Source: Mesorhizobium japonicum MAFF 303099 (GTDB lineage Bacteria; Pseudomonadota; Alphaproteobacteria; Rhizobiales; Rhizobiaceae). Taken from it: a stretch of 64,000 bases of DNA. Below the pieces are notes generated by a model. It searched no databases. It saw nothing but the letters and a program-made list of their open reading frames with translations, and had not been told where the DNA came from. Positions within the stretch are counted from its first letter, which is position 1. Each line of letters begins with the position of its first letter. Location of the stretch: assembly GCF_000009625.1 (NCBI RefSeq), contig NC_002678.2, forward strand, positions 3,814,001 through 3,878,000, given 5' to 3'. This document shows positions 45,310 through 57,627 of the stretch, piece after piece. The translations under genes were made by a program, and so were the position numbers.

Positions 45310-46581
45310 ATGAATGATCTGAACACCATCCTTTCGCAGCCCGTCGCACGGCTTGGCGCGTCGACAATCACGCTCGGCCACGCGCTGGCCTTCGGCGCCT
45401 TGTTGTTTCTCGGCCTGTTCCTGGCGCTGGTCGTCGCGCTGTGGCGGTCGGCCAAGGCGCGCGCGGTCGCTGCCGCGGAAGCCGCCGACCATGCCCGCGA
45501 CGCCGAGGCGCGGATGGCCGGCATCCTGCAAAGCCAAGCCGAGATGCAGGGCCGCATGGGCGCCATTGCCGAAGTGTTCGGCGCGCGCCAGGCGGAGTTG
45601 ACGCAGTCGATCGGCCAGCGCCTCGACGCCATGACCGGCCGCATCGGCCAGACCATGACCGAACAGACCAAATCCACGCATGAGAGCCTGGCCAAACTGC
45701 AGGAGCGGCTGGCGATCATCGACACCGCGCAAGGCAACATCCAGTCGCTTGCCGGCCAGGTCGTGCAGTTGCAGGCCATCCTCTCCAACAAACAGACGCG
45801 CGGCGCCTTCGGCCAGTCGCGCATGGAGGCGATCGTCGCCGACGGCCTGCCGCATGGCGCCTATGAATTCCAGGCGACGCTGTCGAATGGCAGCCGGCCC
45901 GATTGCCTGGTGAAGATGCCGAACGGCGCGCCGTCACTGGCCATCGATGCCAAGTTTCCGCTGGAGGCCTGGAATGCCATCCGCGCCGCCGACGGCGCCG
46001 ACCTGCAGAAAGTCGCGTCCCAGGCCTTCCGCCGCGACATCGAGATCCATGTCCGCGACATCTCGGAAAAATACCTGATCCAGGGCGAGACGCAGGACAC
46101 CGCCTTCATGTTCGTGCCGTCGGAATCGGTGTTCGCCGAGATCCACGAGAATTTCGAGGCGATCGTCCACAAGGCGCACCGCGCCCGCGTCGTCATCGTC
46201 TCGCCGTCGCTGCTGATGCTGTCGATCCAGGTCATCCAGGCGATCCTCAAGGACGCCCGCATGCGCGAACAGGCGCATCTGATCCAGGGCGAGGTCATCC
46301 GGCTGATGGAGGATGTCGCGCGCGTCGACGAGCGCGTGCGCAAGCTGCAGGTGCATTTTGGCCAGTCGGCCAAGGACATTGACGATATCCTCGTCTCGAC
46401 ATCGAAAGTGACCAAGCGCGGCCAGAAGATCGAGGCGCTGGAGTTCGGTGCGCAGGCCGATGGCGATGCCGGCTCGGAGACGCCGTCACGGGCGCCGGCC
46501 GCGAAACTCGAGCCCGGCCCGCGCGTTGCCGATTCAAAGACCGGGCAGCTCAGGCTGCGGGTCGTCGAAGGCGACGACTAG
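45310..46581 (+). CDS. rmuC: DNA recombination protein RmuC homologue
   Basis: 423 residues from ATG 45310. N-terminal membrane span (~23-45, LAFGALLFLGLFLALVVALW), long coiled coil (~50-150), then the RmuC nuclease-like domain: LKMPNG-type LVKMPNGAPSLAIDAKFPLE, FMFVPSESVFAEI and VVIVSPSLLMLSIQVIQAIL. In E. coli RmuC limits inversions at short inverted repeats. The stop overlaps the convergent methyltransferase stop within CTAG. Confidence 0.95.
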   Translation: MNDLNTILSQPVARLGASTITLGHALAFGALLFLGLFLALVVALWRSAKARAVAAAEAADHARDAEARMAGILQSQAEMQGRMGAIAEVFGARQAELTQSIGQRLDAMTGRIGQTMTEQTKSTHESLAKLQERLAIIDTAQGNIQSLAGQVVQLQAILSNKQTRGAFGQSRMEAIVADGLPHGAYEFQATLSNGSRPDCLVKMPNGAPSLAIDAKFPLEAWNAIRAADGADLQKVASQAFRRDIEIHVRDISEKYLIQGETQDTAFMFVPSESVFAEIHENFEAIVHKAHRARVVIVSPSLLMLSIQVIQAILKDARMREQAHLIQGEVIRLMEDVARVDERVRKLQVHFGQSAKDIDDILVSTSKVTKRGQKIEALEFGAQADGDAGSETPSRAPAAKLEPGPRVADSKTGQLRLRVVEGDD

Positions 46582-47390
46582 GCCAACGCCACGATGACAT
46601 GTGCCTGGATTTTGGCGGCAACAGCGCCGCTGCCATGTCTGGCCGCAATCGCGGATGCGGCGTAGTCCGTTGCCACGTCGAGTTTCCCGGGGTCCCTGGC
46701 CTCGATTTCGGTGCGAAGCACGGTTCCCTGGCAATAGGCGACGGCCGGAATGCGCGGCGAAGGGGCACGGCTTTGTTCGGCTCTCGTCTCGATCGCCACA
46801 TCGGAGAAACCGGCCTCTTCCAGCTCGCCGCGGATCAATGCCGTATCGTGATAGCCATGCGGTGTGCGGGCGAGAAAGCGCGGCGGATCGTTCGGGAAAA
46901 TCCTGGCCAGCGCATTGGTCACATCATCGGCGAAGATATTCTCCTCGATGCGGTCCCATACGTTGAACAGGAAATGTCCGCCGGGCTTCAGCACCCGCCT
47001 GGCCTCGCGGTAGGCGGATGGACGGCTGGGAAAGAACATCGCGCCGAACTGGCAGCAAACCAGATCGAAGGCCGCGTCCTCGAACGGCAGCGCGAGCGCA
47101 TCGGCCTGGCGCCAATGGACGCGAGCGTCGGGAGCTTGTCGCGAAGCGGCATAGTCGAGCATCGGCTGGTTGAGGTCGGTCACGACATAGATTGCGTCAG
47201 GGGATAGTTTTGGCGCCAAGACGCGGGTGACGACCCCGGTGCCGGCGGCGACTTCCAGCACGGCTTGGGGCGAGAAGGACGCTGCCCGCCGTGCAAGGTC
47301 CACGGCGAACGGCTCGAAAATCAACGGCACCATATAGCGGTCGTAGTTTTCCGGGATCGAGCCGGCAAACAGTTTGTCCGCTTCCAACAT
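46578..47390 (-). CDS. class I SAM-dependent methyltransferase
   Basis: 270 residues from ATG 47390. Motif I VLEVAAGTGVVTRVL, motif II VVTDLNQPMLDYA, then WRQADALALPFEDAAFDLV and VLKPGGHFLFNVWD (Methyltransf_11/25 type). The C-terminal region varies, so the acceptor cannot be predicted. Confidence 0.88.
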   Translation of the reverse strand: MLEADKLFAGSIPENYDRYMVPLIFEPFAVDLARRAASFSPQAVLEVAAGTGVVTRVLAPKLSPDAIYVVTDLNQPMLDYAASRQAPDARVHWRQADALALPFEDAAFDLVCCQFGAMFFPSRPSAYREARRVLKPGGHFLFNVWDRIEENIFADDVTNALARIFPNDPPRFLARTPHGYHDTALIRGELEEAGFSDVAIETRAEQSRAPSPRIPAVAYCQGTVLRTEIEARDPGKLDVATDYAASAIAARHGSGAVAAKIQAHVIVALA

Positions 47391-47470
47391 CGCTATCGCC
47401 CGCCCTTGATGGTGAGCGAAGCTAGCATAGAATTGCTTGTCCTGGGCGGCTTTCGACCGAGAGGCCGGCG

Positions 47471-47875
47471 CTACTGCTCCTCCACGATGCTTATGCCCTC
47501 GAATTTCGGAAGCCAGTGCAGGGCCGACCGGTGCCACTTCTGTTGCGTTGGCACCAGATCCTCGCGTTGCCGCGCGGTGCCTGCTCTGATTCCATAGACC
47601 TTCGGGCCATCGCCAACAGACGTCGCGTAAAGATGCGAACCGCACTCGCCGCAGAAGGCCTGGGCGCGCTTGGCGCCGCTCGATCCGGTCTTGATATAGA
47701 CTTTTGGCGTGCCCCTGGTGATCCGGTAGTGATCCTCGGGCGCGGGAACAGTGACGCGAAAGGCCGTGCCGGTCAGCTGCTGGCAGTCCGTGCAGTGGCA
47801 GATCGAGGTCTTTTCCGGGTCGACCTCAGCTTCGTAAGTGATGGCGCCGCAATGGCACCCGCCGTCGATCTTCAT
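47471..47875 (-). CDS. GFA-family zinc protein
   Basis: 134 residues. GGCHCGAITYEAEVDP, SICHCTDCQQLTG and FCGECGSHLYATS carry the seven zinc-binding cysteines of the GFA (CENP-V/GFA) fold first described in glutathione-dependent formaldehyde-activating enzyme. Most family members are not formaldehyde enzymes, so a specific role is not claimed. Confidence 0.88.
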   Translation of the reverse strand: MKIDGGCHCGAITYEAEVDPEKTSICHCTDCQQLTGTAFRVTVPAPEDHYRITRGTPKVYIKTGSSGAKRAQAFCGECGSHLYATSVGDGPKVYGIRAGTARQREDLVPTQQKWHRSALHWLPKFEGISIVEEQ

Positions 47876-47951
47876 GGTCGTTCCTCCGAAATCCGTAGCC
47901 TGATCTTAGCAAGGCAATGCGCCAGGGCAACGGTGCAGCGCTGGTCCAGGA

Positions 47952-48905
47952 CTAGCTGGACTCGGCTTCGACCAGCTTGCGCCGCTGCTCCCAGGTGCCC
48001 GTGGTCTGCGGCTTGACGAACAGCCGCGAGATCTCCGGCATCTCCTTCTTCAGTCGTGCCTCCAGGCGCTCGACACAGGCTTCGATCTCCGGCGCGGTCA
48101 GATGGTCCTCGAACTCGATACTGAGCCCGGCAACGATCTCCCGCGGTCCCATGTGGACGGTCAGGACACCGTTCGCGCGCTGCACCGCCGAATCCTGCTG
48201 CACGATCGCCAGCACCTTTTTCTGCACTTCGGGCGAAGCCGGCTCGCCGATGAGCAGCCCCTTGCTTTCGCGGGCGAGGAAAATCGCCGTGGCGCCGAGG
48301 ATGAACGCGATGCCGATCGAGGCGGCACCGTCGAGTTCCGGCATCTCCAGCAGCTCCGCCGCCAATATGCCGGCAAAGGCGACGATCAGGCCGAGAAGCG
48401 CCGCACTGTCCTCGAACAGCACGGTATAGACGCTCGGGTCCTTGCTCGACTGCAGGGCCTGCAGCCAGCTCTGTCTGCCTTTCTCTCGGCGGAATTCCTT
48501 CAGCGCCACCAGCCAGGAGCTGCCTTCGAAGAGGAAGGACAGGCCCAGAACGATATAGTTGACCTTGACGTTGGCGACAGGCTCCGGCGCTATGATGTGG
48601 ATGATGCCCTCGTAGAGCGACACGCCGGCGCCCAGCGCGAACACCAGGAGGGCAACGATGAAGCTCCAGAAATAGAGTTCGCGGCCATGGCCGAGCGGAT
48701 GCGTCCGGTCGGCCGGGCGCGCGGCACGGTGCATGCCGTAGAGCAGCAGGCCGCCATTGCCGGTATCGACCAGCGAATGCACACCTTCCGACAGCATCGC
48801 CGAGCTGCCGGTGAAGAAAGCGGCGGCGAATTTGGTCAGCGCGATCGCCAGATTGCCGGCGAGCGCCGCATAGATGACCGTTTTGGAGCCGCCGTGCCCG
48901 GCCAT
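47952..48905 (-). CDS. cation diffusion facilitator family transporter
   Basis: 317 residues from ATG 48905 (GAGGA upstream). About six spans: YAALAGNLAIALTKFAAAFF, SEGVHSLVDTGNGGLLL (metal-site region in TM2), HPLGHGRELYFWSFIVALLV, and DSAALLGLIVAFAGIL (TM5 metal site). The C-terminal cytoplasmic domain includes VHMGPREIVAGLSIEF. It probably exports Zn, Fe or Mn in exchange for protons; the metal cannot be predicted. Confidence 0.9.
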   Translation of the reverse strand: MAGHGGSKTVIYAALAGNLAIALTKFAAAFFTGSSAMLSEGVHSLVDTGNGGLLLYGMHRAARPADRTHPLGHGRELYFWSFIVALLVFALGAGVSLYEGIIHIIAPEPVANVKVNYIVLGLSFLFEGSSWLVALKEFRREKGRQSWLQALQSSKDPSVYTVLFEDSAALLGLIVAFAGILAAELLEMPELDGAASIGIAFILGATAIFLARESKGLLIGEPASPEVQKKVLAIVQQDSAVQRANGVLTVHMGPREIVAGLSIEFEDHLTAPEIEACVERLEARLKKEMPEISRLFVKPQTTGTWEQRRKLVEAESS

Positions 48906-49030
48906 GCGGTTTGGTCCTCGTTCAACGTGCCCCGTGTAACGGCCGGACGGCCGCGGCTCCACCATAACGCGCCAACTGCCGGGTCGTTCAAGACGCGATT
49001 TGTTTGGGACCGGCCGGCGGGAGACGGCGA

Positions 49031-49840
49031 CTATTCGACGATCTCGTCGGTCCACACCCTGAAGCCAGCCAGTGTCCCCGGTCCGAAAATATGGGTCAGC
49101 GGCACATCCGCCGCGTCGCGCCCGGAAGCGATCAGGATGCGGCCGATGCGCGGCGCATTGTTGCGCGGGTCGAAGACGTGCCAGCGGCCGCCGAGATAGA
49201 CTTCCATCCAAGCGGCGAAATCCATGTCCGACCAGGGCTTCGGCATGCCGATATCGCTGATGTAGCCGGTGCAGTAGCGCGTCGGGATGTTGAGCGCCCG
49301 GCAGAAGGTGACGGCAAGATGCGCGAAGTCGCGGCACACGCCGCTCTGTTCACGATAGGCTTCCGCCGCGGTGCGCGTCGGCCGCGCATTGCTGTAGTTG
49401 AAGACGATGTGGTTGTGGACGAAGTCGCACACCGCCTGCACGCGCGCAATGCCAAGCGGCGTATGGCCGAACAGCCGCCAGGCTTCGCTGGCCAACAGGT
49501 CGCTCTCGCAAAACCGGCTGGGGAGCAGGAACAGCAGCGTTTCCGCCGGCAGGTCGCGCACCTCGTGCTGCCAGGCCATCGGCTCGCCCATCTCGAATGT
49601 GCCGGGGTCTCGGATCACCGCATCCGTACCGAAGGTGAACCGCCCGGGCGGCGCGACGAAGCGGTTGCACCAATTGCCGAAACTGTCGCGATAACCCTCA
49701 ACCGGAACTGGCGGGCTGGAGGTCAGGAAATCCGGCCGCTCGAGGTCGGAGGCGCGCGAATAGTGGACATTGAGCATCGCGATGAGCGGCGTTTCCTGCG
49801 GGAAGTCGAAGCTCATCTCGCAGCCGATGTGGATCCGCAT
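49031..49840 (-). CDS. transglutaminase-like family protein
   Basis: 269 residues. The catalytic triad is visible: Cys in EQSGVCRDFAHLAVTFCRAL, His in AWMEVYLGGRWHVFD and Asp in FDPRNN. The N-terminal half (IGCEMSFDFPQETPLIAML) is the bacterial N-domain found with this Tgase-like domain. Cytosolic; probably a cysteine protease or amidase rather than a cross-linker. Confidence 0.9.
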   Translation of the reverse strand: MRIHIGCEMSFDFPQETPLIAMLNVHYSRASDLERPDFLTSSPPVPVEGYRDSFGNWCNRFVAPPGRFTFGTDAVIRDPGTFEMGEPMAWQHEVRDLPAETLLFLLPSRFCESDLLASEAWRLFGHTPLGIARVQAVCDFVHNHIVFNYSNARPTRTAAEAYREQSGVCRDFAHLAVTFCRALNIPTRYCTGYISDIGMPKPWSDMDFAAWMEVYLGGRWHVFDPRNNAPRIGRILIASGRDAADVPLTHIFGPGTLAGFRVWTDEIVE

Positions 49841-50052
49841 TGTCGTCCTGACCGGCCTGCCCGACGATCACCCGGCGAAGGCGCGGGTCGATGCTGCAGT
49901 GCGAAGATGAGAATGGCACGGACGGCCATGGTTTACGAGCAAATTAGAAACCGGTTGAAAGCAGTCGGCCTGCGGTTACGACAGATACTGCCCTCTTGCA
50001 GCAAAGCGTTTCTCTTGTTTCACTTCATCCCCCGCAACAGGAGGAACGAATC

Positions 50053-50178
50053 ATGGCTAAAGGCGCGATGAAGGCAGGCAAGGAAGCCCGCAAGCCGAAG
50101 AAGGATGCCAAGAAGCCGGCGCCCGCTCCCGCCCTGAAGGCGCCGCCGGTCAAGGCGATGCGCATCAAGGAAAAGTAG
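50053..50178 (+). CDS. small lysine/alanine/proline-rich protein
   Basis: 41 residues from ATG 50053 behind a strong AGGAGGAACGA site. Composition is mostly Lys, Ala and Pro ([20 protein letters not shown]), strongly basic and likely disordered, resembling short histone-H1-like or nucleic-acid-binding tails. No family recognised. It stands alone between divergent genes. Confidence 0.65.
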   Translation: MAKGAMKAGKEARKPKKDAKKPAPAPALKAPPVKAMRIKEK

Positions 50179-50268
50179 GCCTCGGCAAGTCAGGCGCGGC
50201 GAATCCCACCGGCGGCGTCAGACAAGGCCGCCGGGTTGATCGGGCGTTTCGGACAACCTACTTCCATG

Positions 50269-50320
50269 GCGCGGGGACGACCCCGCGCCTCCCCAAGAAT
50301 TCGGTCGGGACGACCCGCCA
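50269..50320 (+). promoter_or_regulatory. guanidine-II (mini-ykkC) riboswitch
   Basis: Two consecutive hairpins each end in an ACGA tetraloop: GGCGCGGGG-ACGA-CCCCGCGCC (50269-50290, perfect 9-bp stem) and CGGG-ACGA-CCCG (50307-50318, 4-bp stem, extended by a G-C pair beyond a mismatch). Twin hairpins with ACGR loops separated by a short linker are the defining form of the guanidine-II class. It lies about 60 bases before an SMR exporter of the guanidinium type, its classic target, so guanidine binding should turn on translation. Confidence 0.88.
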
Positions 50321-50381
50321 TAATGATCGGCATCTGAGGATCGGATCCAGTCTCCGGCCCGATGCTGGATGGAGCGTTCCG

Positions 50382-50696
50382 ATGTCCTGGACTTTTCTAT
50401 TCTTCGCCGGCCTCTTCGAAATCGGCTGGGCGATCGGCCTCAAATACACTGACGGATTTACCAGGCTGGTTCCGACCGTGCTCACGGTCGCCTCGATGAT
50501 CGTCAGTCTTACCTTGCTCGGCCTGGCGCTGAAGGCGCTTCCCGTCGGCACCGCCTATGCGGTGTGGACCGGCATCGGCACGGTCGGCACGGCCCTGCTC
50601 GGCATCTGGCTGCTCGGCGAGCCCGCCACCGCGATCCGGCTTGCCTGCATCGCGCTTATCGTCTGCGGCATTATGGGGTTGAAGTTCGCGGCCTGA
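50382..50696 (+). CDS. gdx: SMR-family guanidinium exporter (SugE/Gdx type)
   Basis: 104 residues with four membrane spans. The essential glutamate is in [21 protein letters not shown], the Gdx-subtype signature; followed by [20 protein letters not shown] and [13 protein letters not shown]. It works as a dual-topology dimer exchanging guanidinium for protons. It is preceded by a guanidine-II riboswitch, which supports guanidinium rather than quaternary-ammonium transport. Confidence 0.93.
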   Translation: MSWTFLFFAGLFEIGWAIGLKYTDGFTRLVPTVLTVASMIVSLTLLGLALKALPVGTAYAVWTGIGTVGTALLGIWLLGEPATAIRLACIALIVCGIMGLKFAA

Positions 50697-50796
50697 GCGG
50701 AAGTCGTCCAAAAAAGCAAAAGCGCCGCACAAACACCTTCAGGGCCGCTGCAAGGCGACCCTGATTCAATGTTCGAACTTGGCTGCGCCGAGGCTG

Positions 50797-51231
50797 CTAG
50801 CGGGCGGAGAAGCCCGGAGGAGCCCTGCCGGTCCGTGCCTTGCGCGCCGCATAGCGTGCGTCGCGCTTGGCCTTGCGCTCGGCCTCGTCGGCGAGCAGGC
50901 GGGCAATGCGCTCGGTCTCTTCGGCTTCCCGAATTTTGGCCTCGGCCTGGGCTGCCTCTTCGGCGGCGATGCGTGCCGCTTCGGCTGCTGCCTCGCGCTC
51001 GGCCTTCTCGGCGGCTTCGCGTGCCAGCTTTTCCTGCTTCAGCCTCGCCTTCTCGGCTTCGCGGATCTCACGAGCCTGGAGGATTGCCTTGCGTTCGGCC
51101 TGTCGTGCCAGCACCGCAGGATCATCTGCCGCCGGCTTTGACTTGAAGCGCTCCAGAAGCGCCTTCTTTGCCTCGTTCGCGGCATTGCGCCGCTCGAAAA
51201 TGTCTTTTTCCCTGTAGATAGCCAAGTCCAC
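50797..51231 (-). CDS. DUF6481-type coiled-coil protein
   Basis: 144 residues, mostly charged helix rich in Ala, Glu, Lys and Arg (KQEKLAREAAEKAEREAAAE) with no hydrophobic segment. The N-terminus EKDIFERRNAANEAKKALLE matches the small DUF6481 group of alphaproteobacteria. Function unknown. Confidence 0.75.
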   Translation of the reverse strand: MDLAIYREKDIFERRNAANEAKKALLERFKSKPAADDPAVLARQAERKAILQAREIREAEKARLKQEKLAREAAEKAEREAAAEAARIAAEEAAQAEAKIREAEETERIARLLADEAERKAKRDARYAARKARTGRAPPGFSAR

Positions 51232-51446
51232 TTCCCTGAAGTCAATTCGCGAGGCTTACATACGCGCGAATGCCGAGAGTTCAAGCGCCAAAACGGTATG
51301 CCAGCCATGAAATTGCGTGATGTTGCAGCCGGGAGACGCCTTTTCCCGACCAAACCGACATGCACTGTTCACCGTCCACGCCTCTGGCGGCAAGACAGTT
51401 CGCTCGCTACGTCTAGCTGCAAAGCCCAACACCAGGATGACATCAA

Positions 51447-52508
51447 ATGGAACTCGGACTCTACACTTTCGCCGACGTCAGCCCGCAGCCCGGCCCGGGC
51501 GCCATCGGGCCGCATGAGCGCTTGCGCAACCTGATCGAGGAGGTCGAACTCGCCGACCAGGTCGGTCTCGACGTCTTCGGTCTCGGCGAGCATCACCGGC
51601 CCGATTATGCCGCCTCCGCGCCGGTCGTGGCGCTCGCCGCCGCCGCCGAGCGCTCGAAGCGCATCAAGCTGACCAGTGCGGTCACCGTGCTCTCTTCGGA
51701 CGATCCGGTGCGCGTCTTCCAGCAGTTTGCCACGCTCGATCTTCTCTCGGGCGGCCGTGCCGAGATCATGGCCGGGCGCGGTTCGTTCATCGAATCCTTC
51801 CCGCTGTTCGGCTACAATCTGGAAGACTATGACGAGCTCTTCGCCGAAAAGCTCGACCTGCTGCTCGCCATCCGTGACAGCGTCAAGGTCACCTGGTCCG
51901 GCAATCTGCGCGCGCCGATCAATGATCGCGGCGTCTATCCCCGGCCCTTCCAGGACAGGCTGCCGGTCTGGATCGCGATTGGTGGGACGCCGCAGTCCGC
52001 CGCCCGCGCGGGTGCGCTCGGTCTGCCGCTGGCGCTTGCCATCATCGGCGGCGAGCCGGCCCGCTTCGCGCCGCTGTTCGACCTCTACCGCGAGGCCGCC
52101 AGGCGCGCCGGCAGCGATCCGACGGGTCTCGCCACCAGCATCAACGTGCACGGCTTCATCGCAGAGACGACCGAACAGGCGGCCGACGATTTCTACGGCC
52201 CGCAGGCCGAGGTGATGAACCGCATCGGCCGCGAGCGTGGCTGGGGCCCGACATCGCGGGCGCATTTCGACCAGTCGCGTGGTCCCAACGGCGCCCTGTT
52301 CGTCGGCAGTCCCGAGCAGGTAGCAGAGAAGATCGTCGCCCAGCACAGGATCTTCAACAATGACCGCTTCCTGCTGCAGATGGCGATCGGCACCATGCCG
52401 CACGCCAAGATCATGAAGGCGATCGAACTCTACGGCACCAAAGTGGCGCCGATCGTGCGCAAGGAGACGGCGAAGTCCGCGCCCGCGGTGGCAGCGCCCG
52501 TCGCATAG
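51447..52508 (+). CDS. LLM-class (bacterial luciferase-like) flavin oxidoreductase
   Basis: 353 residues. [73 protein letters not shown] and [16 protein letters not shown] mark the TIM-barrel FMN/F420 luciferase-like group, in the subfamily often called 'LLM class, MupA/Atu2307 type'. Substrate unknown. Confidence 0.9.
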   Translation: MELGLYTFADVSPQPGPGAIGPHERLRNLIEEVELADQVGLDVFGLGEHHRPDYAASAPVVALAAAAERSKRIKLTSAVTVLSSDDPVRVFQQFATLDLLSGGRAEIMAGRGSFIESFPLFGYNLEDYDELFAEKLDLLLAIRDSVKVTWSGNLRAPINDRGVYPRPFQDRLPVWIAIGGTPQSAARAGALGLPLALAIIGGEPARFAPLFDLYREAARRAGSDPTGLATSINVHGFIAETTEQAADDFYGPQAEVMNRIGRERGWGPTSRAHFDQSRGPNGALFVGSPEQVAEKIVAQHRIFNNDRFLLQMAIGTMPHAKIMKAIELYGTKVAPIVRKETAKSAPAVAAPVA

Positions 52509-52601
52509 CTACCCGCGGCCATGCCGGCTAAAGGAACCTTGCTGGCGCGCCGGCGTTTTCGTCAACGGATTGCACCAGTCGCGGTGCACCGCTGAGGGTC
52601 C

Positions 52602-55678
<3,077 letters not shown>

Positions 55679-55758
55679 CATTTATCCGCCAGGTGCTTTT
55701 GCCGGCAGCGATGCTCTGCTAAGTGCGGGCGCATCCCCAGGCAAGAGCGAGCCTTCCC

Positions 55759-56553
55759 GTGACCCATGATCTTGACGCCCGCACGCAGTTTGCCATCGAC
55801 CTGGCGCGGCGGGCCGGCGAACTCGGGCTCGAATATTTCCGCGATCTGGAAAGCCTGACCATCGAGAGCAAGGGCCATCAGGACCTGGTCTCGCAAGCCG
55901 ACCGCGAGGTCGAGCTGTTCATCCGCGCGGCGATCGCCAAGGACTATCCGCGGGACGGCATCGTCGGCGAGGAACATGCCTCGGTCGCCAGCTCGACCGG
56001 CCATGTCTGGGTCATCGATCCCATCGACGGCACCGCCAATTTCGTGCGCGGCATTCCGGCTTGGTGCGTGGTGATCGCTTGCGCAAGGGATGGGGAGACG
56101 GTCGTCGGCGTCATTCACGAACCGTCGACCGGCGAGACGTTCCACGGCAGGCGCGGCGGCGGCGCCTTCATCGACGGCAGGCCGATCAAGGCAAGTGCGG
56201 CGACCAGCCTGGAAGAAGGCTCGGTGGGGACCGGATTCTCGAACCGGGCCGAGGCCGAGAACATCGCCGTGCTGATCAAGAAGCTCCTCGCCGAAGGCGG
56301 CGTCTTCTTCCGCAACGCCTCCGGCGCCCTGATGCTGGCCTATGTGGCCTCGGGCCGGCTGCTTGGCTATGTGGAAGAACACATGAACGCCTGGGACTGC
56401 CTGGCCGGCATGCTGCTGATCGAGGAAGCCGGCGGCACCGTCCTGAAGGCGGATCCCAACACGGTGCTGCAGAACGGCACGCAGGTCATCACCGGTGGCA
56501 AGGGTGTCTTTTCGAAGCTGCAGGCGCTTTGCTCCGGGGTGTTCAGGCCCTGA
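55759..56553 (+). CDS. inositol monophosphatase family protein
   Basis: 264 residues from GTG 55759. The metal-binding motifs are all present: GEEH (IVGEEHASVAS), WVIDPIDGTANFVRGIP and the C-terminal NAWDCLAGMLLIEEAGG. The family covers inositol-phosphate, fructose-1,6-bisphosphate, PAP and histidinol-phosphate phosphatases; the N-terminal pattern fits an inositol/histidinol-phosphatase-like enzyme, not decided. Confidence 0.9.
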   Translation: MTHDLDARTQFAIDLARRAGELGLEYFRDLESLTIESKGHQDLVSQADREVELFIRAAIAKDYPRDGIVGEEHASVASSTGHVWVIDPIDGTANFVRGIPAWCVVIACARDGETVVGVIHEPSTGETFHGRRGGGAFIDGRPIKASAATSLEEGSVGTGFSNRAEAENIAVLIKKLLAEGGVFFRNASGALMLAYVASGRLLGYVEEHMNAWDCLAGMLLIEEAGGTVLKADPNTVLQNGTQVITGGKGVFSKLQALCSGVFRP

Positions 56554-56584
56554 TTGCGATCCAGACAACAGACATCGAATAGAC

Positions 56585-57046
56585 CTACGCCAGCTTGGCC
56601 AGCAGCTTCATGAAGGTGGCGATCTCCTTGGCGGAGAGCGGCGCCAGCGTTTCCCTGGTGATCTCCCGCGCCAGCGGGATCAGCCGTTCGATCGCGTCGC
56701 GGCCTTCGGCAGTCAGATTGACCAGCAGCCGCCTTTTGTCGACCTCATGCTTGGAGAGCTCGACTAGGCCGCGCGCCTTAAGCCGGTCGATGACGCCTTT
56801 CACGGTCGCCGCATCCATGGCGATCAGCGTGCCGAGCTGGTTCTGCGAGGTCTCGCCGACATCGCGCAGCTTGGCCAGCGCGGCGAATTGCGGCGGCGTC
56901 AGGTCGCCGATATGCGCGGCGAAGATCGAGACATGGCGCTGATGCGCCTTGCGCAGGATGAAGCCGACCTGCTCCTGCAGGAGGTAATCCTGCTCCTCCG
57001 GCTCTTCGACCTCGACCAGCTTGAGCAGATTGTCCTCGCCGCTCAC
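56585..57046 (-). CDS. MarR-family regulator at the end of the molybdenum-hydroxylase operon
   Basis: 153 residues from GTG 57046, overlapping the previous stop as GTGA. HTH: NQLGTLIAMDAATVKGVIDR, KARGLVELSKHEVDKRRLLV; dimerisation helices at both ends (LLQEQVGFILRKAHQRHVSI; LAPLSAKEIATFMKLLAKLA). Members of this type near aromatic catabolic genes respond to the pathway substrate. A regulator placed last in the operon it controls suggests negative autoregulation, with a candidate operator at 63844-63861. Confidence 0.88.
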   Translation of the reverse strand: MSGEDNLLKLVEVEEPEEQDYLLQEQVGFILRKAHQRHVSIFAAHIGDLTPPQFAALAKLRDVGETSQNQLGTLIAMDAATVKGVIDRLKARGLVELSKHEVDKRRLLVNLTAEGRDAIERLIPLAREITRETLAPLSAKEIATFMKLLAKLA

Positions 57047-57627
57047 CGCAGCCCGTCCCAGGCCTTGATGTCGGCTGCCGCCAACCCGCCCATGCGGTTG
57101 TGAACCCGCGGCCCGCAGGTCATGGCCAGACAAAAAAGAATCTCGTCGGGACGCGGCCCGTCGCTGATGCCGACTTCCATGGCGTCGAAATGGCTGCGCA
57201 CATAGGCGGCGTTGATATGGCCGAGCGGCACGTCGAGCTTCGAGCCGAAGGCGCCGACCTTCTTGGCCGACGGCACGATCGCCTTGGCGTCGCCGAGCCG
57301 CTCGCGCATGGCGTAGCCGCCCGGCACATGCCAGAGCGCGCCGTGTTCCAGTTCGCCCGCCGTGCCGACGATGGCGCCCTTGCCGTAGCCGTCGATCTGT
57401 TTGACATCGCCGCCCAACGCGGCGATCAGCCTGTCGGAAAGCAGCAGGCCAAGCGGCTTCAGATCGTCCATGGCGCTCTGCAGATCCTCGACATAGCGCC
57501 CGGCGAACGGGTTCCTGACAACGGCCATGGCCGCGGCACGCCGGCGCGGCACGTCCGCGACCGGACCGCCCTCATGAAAGATCTCTTCGCTCAGCACCGC
57601 AATCTTGCGGATCGGAAACTCAGGCAT
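57043..57627 (-). CDS. DUF1185 ('amino acid synthesis') family protein
   Basis: 194 residues from ATG 57627 (GGGAGGAAG upstream). IRKIAVLSEEIFHEGGPVAD, NPFAGRYVEDLQSAMDDLKP, YGKGAIVGTAGELEHGALWH, VPLGHINAAYVRSHFDAMEV and GPRPDEILF are the conserved blocks of DUF1185 (Pfam AA_synth). The biochemical role is not established despite its name. It overlaps UPF0280 by 8 bases and the MarR gene by 4, firmly inside the operon. Confidence 0.88.
   Translation of the reverse strand: MPEFPIRKIAVLSEEIFHEGGPVADVPRRRAAAMAVVRNPFAGRYVEDLQSAMDDLKPLGLLLSDRLIAALGGDVKQIDGYGKGAIVGTAGELEHGALWHVPGGYAMRERLGDAKAIVPSAKKVGAFGSKLDVPLGHINAAYVRSHFDAMEVGISDGPRPDEILFCLAMTCGPRVHNRMGGLAAADIKAWDGLR

Noticed and set aside
47471..47875. 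Formaldehyde-detoxifying enzyme
   Set aside because: Membership in the GFA family rests on zinc cysteines only; no glutathione-formaldehyde dehydrogenase gene is adjacent.
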